Source: Hoeflea_A sp965216535
Lineage (GTDB): Bacteria; Pseudomonadota; Alphaproteobacteria; Rhizobiales; Rhizobiaceae
Assembly (NCBI GenBank): GCA_965216535.1
Contig: OZ244175.1
Span: 6,324,001 to 6,388,000, forward strand
DNA: 64,000 bases
Direction: 5' to 3'
Shown here: positions 55,664 through 63,950 of the stretch, one piece after another
How positions within the stretch are numbered: the stretch's first letter is position 1
How the letters are laid out: each line of letters starts with the position of its first letter
Program-made: the position numbers and the translations under genes
Notes under the pieces: model-generated
What the model saw: only the letters and a program-made list of their open reading frames with translations
What the model was told of the DNA's origin: nothing
Database searches by the model: none

Positions 55664-56813
55664 ACAACCGCTTGTCTTATGATTTTCCCGGCCATCGTGC
55701 GAGGAATGAGCCACCGCACGCCACCTCAACATGGCGTGCAGTGGCGGTGGCCGGATCGTAGACGGCTTGGTCGTTGTGGACCGCGCTAGAGTTTGATCAG
55801 CCATCGTCTTCGCATGAGGCCTGAACGGATACAGAGCGGCTCGAAAGCCCTCTACGACAAGCATAGGACATGACGAAGACCATGAAGGATAGCATCGGCA
55901 TCGATATCTCGAAAGACCATCTGGACGTGCACCGCTGCGCCACCGGCGCTGCGGCCCGGTTCACCAACGACCCGGCCGGATTCAGGGCATTGAAGCGCTG
56001 GATCGGCGACAGGCAACCGCATCTGCTGATCTATGAAGCAACCGGCCCCTATCACGGCCGTTTCGAACAGGCCCTGGCCGGCAAGCTGCCACTGGTCAAG
56101 GTCAACCCGCTACAGGCGCGCCGCTTTGCCCAGGCGAGCGGCACCCGGGCCAAGACCGACCAGGTGGATGCGCGCGTTCTGGCGCAGATGGGCGCGGCGC
56201 TCGATCTGGTACCTGACAGGCCCGCCATTGAAGGTCAGAGTGAACTCAAGGAGTTGCAGATTGCCCGCACGGCGCTCGTCAAGGACCGCACCCGCCTGAA
56301 GAACCGCCTGAAGACGCAGACCCTGGCCATGACCCGGCGTCACACCAAGGCGCGGCTCGCCCAGGTCGAACGCCAGCTCATCGCGCTTCAAGGTGAAATC
56401 GCAATCCGGCTGACAGCGTCTGCGAAACGCGCAAGAGCCTATGCCATCCTGCGCTCGATCCGCGGCATAGGCGACGTGGTTGCCGCGGCGATCCTCATCG
56501 AGTGCCCCGAGATCGGCACGCTCGGCAAGAAGCAGGCCGCCGCACTGGCCGGCCTGGCACCCATGACACGCCAATCGGGGAAGTGGAAAGGCAAGGCCTT
56601 TATACAAGGTGGCCGCAAATACCTGCGCGATGCTCTCTACATGCCGGCGCTGGTCGCCATCCGCTTCAATCCCGATCTGAAGGACAAATACGCAGCCATG
56701 ATCAAGGCCGCAAAACCACCAAAGGTCGCCCTGACGGCCATCATGCGGAAGCTGATCGAGCTCGCAAACGCCCTGATCAAGGCCGACAGAATGTGGGAAC
56801 CTAAAACCGCTTG
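55664..56813 (+). mobile_element. IS110-family insertion sequence
   Basis: The transposase gene at 55870 with about 200 bp of noncoding left end defines an IS110-type element, inserted directly behind the porin stop codon. No terminal inverted repeats are seen, as usual for the family. AACCGCTTG occurs at both 55666-55674 and 56805-56813, a possible repeated target core marking the ends; this would leave the right end at the transposase stop, so the boundary is uncertain. Confidence 0.6.
55675..55869 (+). ncRNA. candidate bridge-RNA region of the IS110 element
   Basis: The 195-bp noncoding stretch between the element left end and the transposase ATG occupies the position where IS110-group elements encode the bridge RNA that pairs target and donor DNA. 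I see local inverted repeats but have not folded it. Presence of the RNA is inferred from position and family. Confidence 0.4.
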
Positions 56814-56814
56814 A
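55870..56814 (+). CDS. IS110-family transposase/recombinase
   Basis: DEDD recombinase of 314 aa. The RuvC-like N-domain (IGIDISKDHLDVH, YEATGPYHG, AKTDQVDARVLAQMG) and the C-terminal Tnp_20 domain with the catalytic Ser region (LAGLAPMTRQSGKWKGKAFIQGGRKYLRDALYMPAL) are both complete. No frameshift, so the element may be active. It works with a bridge RNA to cut and exchange DNA at specific cores. Confidence 0.93.
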   Translation: MTKTMKDSIGIDISKDHLDVHRCATGAAARFTNDPAGFRALKRWIGDRQPHLLIYEATGPYHGRFEQALAGKLPLVKVNPLQARRFAQASGTRAKTDQVDARVLAQMGAALDLVPDRPAIEGQSELKELQIARTALVKDRTRLKNRLKTQTLAMTRRHTKARLAQVERQLIALQGEIAIRLTASAKRARAYAILRSIRGIGDVVAAAILIECPEIGTLGKKQAAALAGLAPMTRQSGKWKGKAFIQGGRKYLRDALYMPALVAIRFNPDLKDKYAAMIKAAKPPKVALTAIMRKLIELANALIKADRMWEPKTA

Positions 56815-56828
56815 GCAAAACGGATACT

Positions 56829-57131
56829 CTAGGTTTCCGCGCGGAAATGTAGTTTTCGACACAATGCATCGGAGAAATAATCCACCTTTGTGTCGGGAAC
56901 CTCCGCCATGACTCGCTTGCTGAGCTCAATCCCGGTAGAATCCAGGTGCTCGATTACGCGGGTGTCATTGAATTGCCCGAACCGCGCTTGGCTATAGTCC
57001 GTAAGCCACTGACCAAAGTCGTCGATCAAACCCTGTGACAGTCCCAAATCCGCAAGGACGATGTAGCCTCCGTCGTAGAGGTCTCGGAGGCCAGTGCCGG
57101 ACATCATTGCGTCAACGACGAGATATTTCAT
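56829..57131 (-). CDS. small orphan protein next to the IS110 element
   Basis: Protein of 100 aa: MKYLVVDAMMSGTGLRDLYDGGYIVLADLGLSQGLIDDFGQWLTDYSQARF... and a C-terminus KVDYFSDALCRKLHFRAET. AGGTGGG lies just before the ATG. I recognise similar small proteins of unknown function in several proteobacteria, some near toxin genes. It is complete in reading frame, but the IS lies 14 bp from its stop. Role unknown, perhaps immunity-type. Confidence 0.6.
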   Translation of the reverse strand: MKYLVVDAMMSGTGLRDLYDGGYIVLADLGLSQGLIDDFGQWLTDYSQARFGQFNDTRVIEHLDSTGIELSKRVMAEVPDTKVDYFSDALCRKLHFRAET

Positions 57132-57213
57132 GGCCCACCTCTATACGTGCTGTTGTTACGGCGTAAGGCAATCTGCCGCCGACTTGGCCGATCCGGGAAA
57201 GCTAGCATCCGAC

Positions 57214-58635
57214 TCAGCGAAAATCGAACGCGCTCAGCCCTGTGACCATCTCGTCCAGTCCCGCCGGACGAGTAAGCGGCGGTTCAGCGCGGGACAGGCA
57301 ACTCGGGCGCTCGCATAGACGACAGGCAGGGCCGACCGGGGTCGGAGCCCGACCTGCGCCAGTGGCGGCGGCGCCATAGACCACCTCATCGCTAAAGCCG
57401 ATATCGCAGGCGAGCATCAAGGCGGTTCGCCGGACCCTTTCATTATAGGCGACCTGCGGACCTTCGAGCGTGCGCGAAATCACCAGGAACTCGGCACCGT
57501 CCGGCATCTCGACTGCGTCGACGAAAATCTGGCCGGGTTGCGTGAAAGACACGTGGATGTTCAGCTTCGGACACGCGCCGCCGAAACGTGAATGGGGGAA
57601 GCCCCGCGCACCGGCACGCCGGAAACGGTTTCCGGCATTGTCGACCTCGAGCATGAAAAACGGCACACCGGTGGCGCCTGGGCGCTGCAGCATCGTCAGC
57701 CGGTTGGCCGCCTGTTCGTAGGACACGTGGAAGCGGGAGCGCAGGACATCGACATCGTAGCGGGCCCGCTGGGCGGCGGCCTGAAAGGCGCCATAGGGCA
57801 TCATCAGAGCGTGGGCGGCGTACCGGGCGATTTCGAAGCGCGCCAGTCGCCGCGCCTCGTCGGAGGATAGGTCCAGCTTGCCAAGCTCCTCGAGGATCGC
57901 GTCACGGAATGCGAGTTGCGACGCCTCCAGCGCGATCTCCCGCAACTGATCGAAAGGAGAAAGGCGCTCGGACAGGAAAAGCCGCATGGAGTGGCGGTCG
58001 AAGCGGCGCCGCCAATTGGGCATGGTGTGGACGGGCAACAGCCGCACGACGATACCGTGTTCCTTGGCCAGCCAGGTCTTGAGCGCCGCGGCCAGGTCGT
58101 CGCCGGGAGCGAGTTGTTCGTAGAAGGTCTCGGCTGCCGCTTCAATCGGCTCGCTGTAGTTGCTGCGCTTTTCGAACACGTCGCGCACTTCATCGACCGG
58201 CAACCGGGTGTCGGTCACTGCTGTCGTACGACCCTCCTGGGCCAGAAGATCCGACAGGTCCGACAGGCGGGACTGGGATTCTTTGTAAGCACGATAGAGC
58301 TTGAGTACGCCCGATGCCGCATTGGGTGCCGCATCGGCCACTTCCAGCAGTTCCGTGTCGCCCGGCAGTTCACCGGCCAGCAGCGGGTCGCCAAAAACCT
58401 CCTTCAGTGCCGAAACGGTTCCCGTGGTCTCGCCCTGCAGTTCATCAAGGTCTAGCTTGTAGACGGTCGACAGTTTGATCAGAAGCTGCACTGTCAGCGG
58501 ACGCTGGTTGCGCTCGATCAGGTTGAGATAGGACGGTGAGATGCCCAGTTCCTCGGCCATCGCCGTCTGGGTCAGCTCCAACTGGTTGCGAATGCGCCGA
58601 AGCCGCGGCCCGGCGAAAATCTTTTGCTCGCTCAT
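57214..58635 (-). CDS. XRE-type regulator of short-chain fatty acid/glyoxylate metabolism (ScfR/RamB-like)
   Basis: Regulator of 473 aa. N-terminal helix-turn-helix (9-64; LRRIRNQLELTQTAMAEELGISPSYLNLIERNQRPL), a central IrrE/ImmA-like domain in which the expected HExxH is not conserved (REIALEASQLAF), and a C-terminal DUF2083 domain with the cysteine signature GPACRLCERPSCLSRAEPP. RamB of actinobacteria and ScfR-type homologues control isocitrate lyase. The gene is divergent from aceA with TTTTTACAA repeats between, which are probable operators. Confidence 0.92.
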   Translation of the reverse strand: MSEQKIFAGPRLRRIRNQLELTQTAMAEELGISPSYLNLIERNQRPLTVQLLIKLSTVYKLDLDELQGETTGTVSALKEVFGDPLLAGELPGDTELLEVADAAPNAASGVLKLYRAYKESQSRLSDLSDLLAQEGRTTAVTDTRLPVDEVRDVFEKRSNYSEPIEAAAETFYEQLAPGDDLAAALKTWLAKEHGIVVRLLPVHTMPNWRRRFDRHSMRLFLSERLSPFDQLREIALEASQLAFRDAILEELGKLDLSSDEARRLARFEIARYAAHALMMPYGAFQAAAQRARYDVDVLRSRFHVSYEQAANRLTMLQRPGATGVPFFMLEVDNAGNRFRRAGARGFPHSRFGGACPKLNIHVSFTQPGQIFVDAVEMPDGAEFLVISRTLEGPQVAYNERVRRTALMLACDIGFSDEVVYGAAATGAGRAPTPVGPACRLCERPSCLSRAEPPLTRPAGLDEMVTGLSAFDFR

Positions 58636-58648
58636 GCGGATTTACACG

Positions 58649-58701
58649 TTTTTACAAACTTTTCAGGTCGACCCCTATTACAATTTTTACAAGATTACAA
58701 A
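58649..58701. promoter_or_regulatory. TTTTTACAA repeats in the scfR-aceA intergenic region
   Basis: TTTTTACAA occurs at 58649-58657 and 58684-58692, with shorter matches TTTACA at 58641 and TTACAA at 58696. All lie in the A/T-rich part of the 231-bp gap, just upstream of the regulator start. The distance between the full copies is 35 bp. Similar repeated boxes are operators for RamB-class proteins; binding here is inferred. Confidence 0.45.
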
Positions 58702-58866
58702 TCAGAATTGTCAAATCTTCGACAGCATGACCCGTTTAACCGTCTCTAATTGCTGATTTTCCTGTGCCGATTGTGCGCTGCGGTGTAAAAGCTGTCACAT
58801 CAAATGCAAGCAACAACGCTGCCACACCCAAAATGCAGCGATCAGAGATGAGTAACGGAGATCGGC

Positions 58867-60156
58867 ATGACAGATTTTTACAACCTTGTTCCCGGCGCCC
58901 CTGAAGGCCGCTTTGACGGCATCGAACGCCCCTATAGTGCCGAAGAGGTCAAGAAGCTGCGCGGCTCCGTGCAAATCAAGCACTCTCTTGCGGAAATGGG
59001 TGCCAACCGGCTGTGGCAGTTGATCCACGAAGAGGATTACGTCAACTCGCTTGGCGCGCTCTCGGGCAACCAGGCCATGCAGATGGTTCGCGCCGGTCTG
59101 AAGGCCATCTATCTTTCCGGCTGGCAGGTTGCCGCGGACGCCAATACGGCATCGGCCATGTATCCGGACCAGTCGCTCTATCCGGCCAATGCCGGACCGG
59201 AGCTTGCCAAGCGCATCAACCGCACACTGCAGCGCGCCGACCAGATTGAAACGTCGGAAGGCAATGGCCTGTCGGTCGACACCTGGTTCGCGCCGATCGT
59301 TGCCGACGCCGAGGCCGGCTTCGGTGGACCGCTCAACGCCTTCGAGCTGATGAAGGCCTATATCGAGGCCGGCGCCGCGGGTGTCCACTTCGAAGATCAG
59401 TTGGCGTCGGAAAAGAAATGCGGCCATCTCGGCGGCAAGGTTCTGATCCCGACGGCCGCTCATATCCGCAACCTGAACGCTGCGCGGCTTGCCGCCGACG
59501 TCATGGGCACGCCGTCGCTGATCATCTGCCGCACCGACGCCGAGGCCGCAAAGCTTCTGACGTCCGATATCGATGAGCGCGACCAGCCGTTTGTCGACTA
59601 TGATGCAGGCCGCACGGCGGAAGGCTTCTACCGGGTCAAGAACGGTCTCGAGCCCTGCATCGCCCGTGCGATTGCCTACGCGCCCTACTCGGATCTCGTC
59701 TGGTGCGAGACGTCAACCCCGGATCTCGATCAGGCACGGCGCTTTGCCGAAGCCGTTCGGCGCGAGCACCCGGACCAGTTGCTGGCCTATAACTGCTCGC
59801 CATCGTTCAACTGGAAAAAGAACCTGGACGACGCGACGATTGCCAAGTTCCAGCGGGAACTCGGCGCCATGGGCTACAAGTTCCAGTTCATCACACTGGC
59901 CGGCTTCCACCAGCTCAACTTCGGCATGTTCGAGCTTGCTCGCGGCTACAAGGAGCGCCAGATGTCGGCCTATTCGGAGCTGCAGGAAGCCGAGTTTGCC
60001 GGCGAAGCAAACGGCTACACCGCCACCAAGCACCAGCGCGAGGTCGGCACCGGCTACTTCGATGCCGTTTCCATGGCCATCACCGGCGGCCAGTCGTCGA
60101 CCACAGCCATGGGCGAATCGACCGAATCCGCACAATTCAGACCGGCGGCCGAATAG
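58867..60156 (+). CDS. aceA: isocitrate lyase
   Basis: Isocitrate lyase of 429 aa, splitting isocitrate to glyoxylate and succinate in the glyoxylate shunt. The signature KKCGHLGGKVLIPT with the catalytic Cys, the substrate-binding NCSPSFNWKKNL and the metal site VADAEAGFGGPLNAFEL are present. It has the shorter alphaproteobacterial form. ATG follows GGAGATCGGC. Divergent from the ScfR-like regulator, which probably represses or activates it in response to acetyl-CoA-type effectors. A small conserved gene follows. Confidence 0.97.
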   Translation: MTDFYNLVPGAPEGRFDGIERPYSAEEVKKLRGSVQIKHSLAEMGANRLWQLIHEEDYVNSLGALSGNQAMQMVRAGLKAIYLSGWQVAADANTASAMYPDQSLYPANAGPELAKRINRTLQRADQIETSEGNGLSVDTWFAPIVADAEAGFGGPLNAFELMKAYIEAGAAGVHFEDQLASEKKCGHLGGKVLIPTAAHIRNLNAARLAADVMGTPSLIICRTDAEAAKLLTSDIDERDQPFVDYDAGRTAEGFYRVKNGLEPCIARAIAYAPYSDLVWCETSTPDLDQARRFAEAVRREHPDQLLAYNCSPSFNWKKNLDDATIAKFQRELGAMGYKFQFITLAGFHQLNFGMFELARGYKERQMSAYSELQEAEFAGEANGYTATKHQREVGTGYFDAVSMAITGGQSSTTAMGESTESAQFRPAAE

Positions 60157-60199
60157 GCCGTCATCGCACCCTGCCAACGCCAGACAAGGAGTACCGACA

Positions 60200-60436
60200 A
60201 TGGCACCGCAGACACGCGTCAAGGAACGGGCCGAAGAACAGTCTTCGGCCATGACGGCAGACCAGCAGGCGGCCATCCGCATGGTGGCCAATGACCTGCA
60301 TCGACTGAACCAGTCGGTGATGAAGGCCGTGGATGCCGGCGTGTCGGTGGAGCTCGTCCGCTCGGCCCGCCACCACGGTGGGGAAGGCAACTGGGGCGAT
60401 CTGCTCATTCCGGTTATCGTCACCCAGGGTCGCTGA
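60200..60436 (+). CDS. small conserved protein linked to aceA
   Basis: Protein of 78 aa with helical character: QQAAIRMVANDLHRLNQSVMKAVDAGVSVELVRSARHHGGEGNWGDLLIPVIVTQGR. AAGGAG lies 10 bp before ATG at 60200; the longer frame overlaps aceA and is not used. Genes of this type follow isocitrate lyase in Rhizobiales, but the role is unknown. A strong terminator is downstream, so aceA and this gene probably form one transcript. Confidence 0.75.
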   Translation: MAPQTRVKERAEEQSSAMTADQQAAIRMVANDLHRLNQSVMKAVDAGVSVELVRSARHHGGEGNWGDLLIPVIVTQGR

Positions 60437-60508
60437 CCCAGTCCCCTTGTCCTTCCCTTGAGCAGGACGGCGGCCGTACCCGCCAGCCGGTCTCAAACAG
60501 AAACAACG

Positions 60509-60545
60509 GCCGCTGCACGCCCCAACGTGCAGCGGCTTCTTTTTG
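60509..60545 (+). terminator. intrinsic terminator of the aceA operon
   Basis: An 11-bp perfect stem GCCGCTGCACG / CGTGCAGCGGC with a 6-nt loop is followed by TTCTTTTTG. It ends the aceA transcript 72 bp after the small gene. Confidence 0.9.
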
Positions 60546-60642
60546 TAGAAGCTCGCTCCGGGGCGGTGTGAAACAAAGCTGCTGTAATGCGGTTCGCTTT
60601 GCTTTAAGAGATGCCTGAACTCATCGACGAAACGAGCAATTC

Positions 60643-62088
60643 ATGGCCGATAAAGCGAAGAAGCCTGCGCGCGCCAAAGCCGGTGCAAGCAAAAAGCCGC
60701 CGAAGCGGCCGGCCCATGTCGACAACGTGCGCGGCGTCGAGAACTGGAAGCAGGTCAACGAATGGCTCGCGTGGCGGGGCATCGAAGACATCGAGTGTAT
60801 TACGCCGGATCTTGCCGGCGTGCCACGCGGCAAGATGATGCCCGCATCGAAATTCACCTCGAATACATCGCTCGCCCTGCCCACAGCAATCTATCGACAG
60901 ACGATCTCGGGCGCGTATCCGCCGGAAACAGGCAATTTCCGCCATGATCCGCTGGACGGCGACTTCAAGCTGGTTCCGGATCTCGCCACTCTGTCTGCCG
61001 TTCCCTGGGAAACCGACCCGACCGCGCAAGTGGTCTGCGACATGGTGGATACCGACGGCAACGCCGTGGCCTACGGTCCACGCTCGGTGCTCAAACGGGT
61101 CATTTCGCTGTACGAACGGGAAGGCTGGCAGCCGGCGGTGGCCCCGGAGATTGAATTCTACCTGGTCGCCAAGAACGACGATCCGGACTACCCGCTACAG
61201 CCGCCCGTCGGCCGCTCGGGGCGGCGCATCCTGCCGGGACAGTCCTACTCCATCGCCGGCGTCAACGAATTCGACGAACTGATCGACGACATCTATCATT
61301 ACTCCGAAGCGCAAGGCCTGGAGATCGACACGCTGATCCATGAGGAGGGCCCGGCGCAACTGGAAATCAACCTGCGGCATGGCGACCCCCTGGAGCTCGC
61401 CGACCAGGTGTTTCTGTTCAAGCGCACGCTGCGAGAAGCGGCACTCAACCACAGCATCTATGCTACCTTCATGGCGAAGCCAATGCAGGGCCAGGCCGGA
61501 TCTGCCCTGCATATTCACCAGTCGGTGGTCGAGGCCAAAACCGGCCGCAACATCTTCAGCAACCCGGACGGCTCGCCTTCGCCGCTGTTCTTTGCCTTCA
61601 TCGGTGGGCTTCAGCATTTCATCCCGAAGGCACTGGTGATGATGGCGCCGTATGTCAATTCCTACCGGCGGCTCACGCCCAACATGGCCTGTCCGGTCAA
61701 CAACGCCTGGGGCTATGACAATCGCACGGTTGCATTCCGGGTGCCCCATTCCGATCCACAGGCGCGGCGGCTGGAGAACCGACTGCCCTCCTCCGATGCC
61801 AATCCCTATCTGGCGATCGCCGCATCGCTGGCCTGCGGTTGGCTCGGCATGAAGCGTGAGATCGTCCCGGACAGCCCGACAGAGACGACCGCCAATCTGG
61901 GCAATACGGTCGAGCTGCCGAGGGGCCTGCAGGAAGCGGTGGCGCTGCTCGAAGGCGAACCGGCCTTTGCGGAAGTGTTCGGTTCCGAGTTCATCGACAT
62001 CTATGCCGGGGTCAAGCGCGGTGAGTTCGAAACCTTCATGGAGGTTATCAGCCCGTGGGAACGGGAGTTCCTGCTGCTGAACGTCTAG
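60643..62088 (+). CDS. glutamine synthetase-family ligase
   Basis: Ligase of 481 aa, glutamine synthetase fold but of the PuuA/GlnT-like branch. A Lys/Pro/Ala-rich tail (1-25) precedes the beta-grasp domain. Catalytic blocks: APEIEFYLVA, EEGPAQLEINL, GSALHIHQSV, NSYRRLTPNMACPVNNAWGYDNRTVAFRVP and RLENRLPSSDANPYLAIAASLACG. It probably joins glutamate to an amine (polyamine, methylamine or similar), though glutamine synthesis is not excluded. Monocistronic; convergent with the kinase gene. Confidence 0.9.
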   Translation: MADKAKKPARAKAGASKKPPKRPAHVDNVRGVENWKQVNEWLAWRGIEDIECITPDLAGVPRGKMMPASKFTSNTSLALPTAIYRQTISGAYPPETGNFRHDPLDGDFKLVPDLATLSAVPWETDPTAQVVCDMVDTDGNAVAYGPRSVLKRVISLYEREGWQPAVAPEIEFYLVAKNDDPDYPLQPPVGRSGRRILPGQSYSIAGVNEFDELIDDIYHYSEAQGLEIDTLIHEEGPAQLEINLRHGDPLELADQVFLFKRTLREAALNHSIYATFMAKPMQGQAGSALHIHQSVVEAKTGRNIFSNPDGSPSPLFFAFIGGLQHFIPKALVMMAPYVNSYRRLTPNMACPVNNAWGYDNRTVAFRVPHSDPQARRLENRLPSSDANPYLAIAASLACGWLGMKREIVPDSPTETTANLGNTVELPRGLQEAVALLEGEPAFAEVFGSEFIDIYAGVKRGEFETFMEVISPWEREFLLLNV

Positions 62089-62093
62089 AGCCG

Positions 62094-63002
62094 TCAGGCA
62101 TCGAATTGTTGGTCCGGTGCCATTCTCGCGGTCAAAGCGGTTTTCTCGACGTTTACGTCCAACCGGTCAGCCATCTCGAGAAAACCGAGCCCAGGGAGCC
62201 CGCCTTGTATTGCCGCCAGCCGGTCCGCCGTTTCGACCAGGCAAGTTTGCAATTCACCCAAAAGGCTTCGGTCCCCGTAAGCTTGATGGATAACGCGGCT
62301 GATGGACCGAATATGGTCACCGGACCATTCGAGATCACTCCTGTGAGACGCACCTGAGCGACTTCTTTCAGACATCGAGCCAAAGTCTATGACGATGGGT
62401 TTGCAATCCTCTCCCGAGTGGTCGCCGTGTCTGATCCGCCGGATGAGGATATTGTCGGCATGCATGTCATTGTGGAACAGTTTTGCATCGGACAGCGCCT
62501 GAAGGAACCGCAAAAGCTCGGCCGAAATCATGGCCAGTTGGCGCCAGTTCAATTGCGATTTGCCGGCCAGGGCGTCCGCCAGTCCCAGTTCCCCGAGATA
62601 GGGCATGACCATCACATGGCACTCGATGCCGTCTCCGCCAAAATCCGCGACCGTATCAAAGCACTCGACGATGGGTACCGCGACGGAGGAAGCTGCAGAG
62701 AGCTGCTTGTGATAAAAACACTCGCGATAGAAGTCCTTGCCGAAAAAGTCATACGTCGACTTTGGGATGATCTTCAAAACGAATTGCTGTGACGGGTCGG
62801 AATTCGACCCGGCCAGAAAAATCGCTCCGTAGAACCCCAATCCAAGGGGCTTGGACAGCCGAAACCGAGCCAGATGAGCCGGGGCATATTTCAAAGGAAA
62901 ATCGTAGGGCCGCCCGCAATAGGGGCAACGATCGGTTAATCTTCGAACCGAAAAGTCGGAACGGGGGCACTTGAAACAGCAGTATGTCCCCGACATCCTC
63001 AT
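62094..63002 (-). CDS. zinc-ribbon protein kinase-like protein
   Basis: Protein of 302 aa. A Cys-rich N-terminus (YCCFKCP... CPYCGRPYDFP, residues 7-36) looks like a zinc ribbon. A kinase fold follows: glycine-rich loop LGLGFYGAIFLAG (near 54), Lys in VLKIIPK (near 76), catalytic loop FHNDMHADNILIRR (near 175), and DFG in PIVIDFGSMS (near 204). So a eukaryote-like Ser/Thr or small-molecule kinase. Divergent from a HIT-family hydrolase over an 81-bp gap. Not recognised as any named system. Confidence 0.85.
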   Translation of the reverse strand: MRMSGTYCCFKCPRSDFSVRRLTDRCPYCGRPYDFPLKYAPAHLARFRLSKPLGLGFYGAIFLAGSNSDPSQQFVLKIIPKSTYDFFGKDFYRECFYHKQLSAASSVAVPIVECFDTVADFGGDGIECHVMVMPYLGELGLADALAGKSQLNWRQLAMISAELLRFLQALSDAKLFHNDMHADNILIRRIRHGDHSGEDCKPIVIDFGSMSERSRSGASHRSDLEWSGDHIRSISRVIHQAYGDRSLLGELQTCLVETADRLAAIQGGLPGLGFLEMADRLDVNVEKTALTARMAPDQQFDA

Positions 63003-63083
63003 GGCGGCGGATGAGTAGATGCTCGCGCTTGCCCGGACAAATTCTCACCTCCAACCCATTGTATTGGTCTGCGTGAGTGACCC

Positions 63084-63836
63084 ATGTCCAGGATAACGAA
63101 ACAGGGCAGAATGATCAAAACGCGCGGCGATTGCGAGTTTTGCGCGCAGGTGCGCAGGAAATACACAATCTCGAACCGCATTTTGTACCAAAGCGACCGC
63201 CTGACGGCGTGGCCCAGCCTCGGCGCACTGACCCCGGGCCACATCCTCATATTGCTGAACCGGCATTACCAGGGCTGCCTGACGATGGAGGACGGCCATC
63301 GGATGGAGATGATGCAACTGGTCGATGCGTGCACGCGCGTCCTCGACGGTCGGTACAATGGCCTGCTGGTTGGCGAACATGGAAATCAAGTCTCGGGAGG
63401 TCCCAAGAGCGGCAACGGCGGCTTCGCACCGACATGTGTGGATCATGCCCACATGCATGTCATTCCTGTTTTCGCTGACTTCCATCAGGCTCTCGAACGA
63501 TACAGCTCGGTCTTGGGCCAACCGGACATGGAATTAACGAAGGAAGAAATGCAGACCCGAGACCTGGCGCTAGGCGAATACCAACTCCTCGGGGACGGTA
63601 ACGACAAATGGGTCCTGTGGACGGAGCCCCAGAAGGCGGGATCCCAGTTCATACGCAAAGTCGGCGCAGAACTGCTGGGGAAGCCGCGGGAGTACAATTG
63701 GCGTGAGTTCCCCAACTATCAAACCATAGCCGAAACTCGGGACCTGCTTTGCGGTGCGTATGCCTCGCTGCCAGAAAATCTGGTTGCGGAGTGGGGTGAT
63801 ACCCAAGCAAAATTCGACCTGGGACATGAAGGTTGA
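63084..63836 (+). CDS. HIT-family nucleotide hydrolase/transferase
   Basis: Protein of 250 aa. The histidine triad CVDHAHMHVIPV (near 117-128) is complete, the preceding beta-strand LTPGHILILLNRHYQGCL is typical, and a CEFC motif (17-20) may bind zinc. The C-terminal about 100 residues are an extension of unknown role. HIT enzymes cleave or transfer nucleoside phosphates (Ap4A, AMP-lysine, etc.). Divergent from the zinc-ribbon kinase; the two may act on the same nucleotide. Confidence 0.87.
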   Translation: MSRITKQGRMIKTRGDCEFCAQVRRKYTISNRILYQSDRLTAWPSLGALTPGHILILLNRHYQGCLTMEDGHRMEMMQLVDACTRVLDGRYNGLLVGEHGNQVSGGPKSGNGGFAPTCVDHAHMHVIPVFADFHQALERYSSVLGQPDMELTKEEMQTRDLALGEYQLLGDGNDKWVLWTEPQKAGSQFIRKVGAELLGKPREYNWREFPNYQTIAETRDLLCGAYASLPENLVAEWGDTQAKFDLGHEG

Positions 63837-63902
63837 TGTCACGCGCAACCGGTCGATTTCGAGACTTCTGTTGAGATTTTCAGGCCGCGCAGACCGAAAG
63901 TT

Positions 63903-63950
63903 CGGGCCTCTCCAGGCTTAAAACGAAATATTGCTACAATCAGAGGCCCG
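63903..63950 (+). repeat. inverted repeat near the right edge
   Basis: CGGGCCTCT (63903-63911) and AGAGGCCCG (63942-63950), 9-bp perfect arms around a 30-nt loop, in noncoding DNA after the HIT gene. There is no T-tract; it could be part of a structured leader for a gene beyond the window. The rest of 63837-64000 has no recognised feature. Confidence 0.4.
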
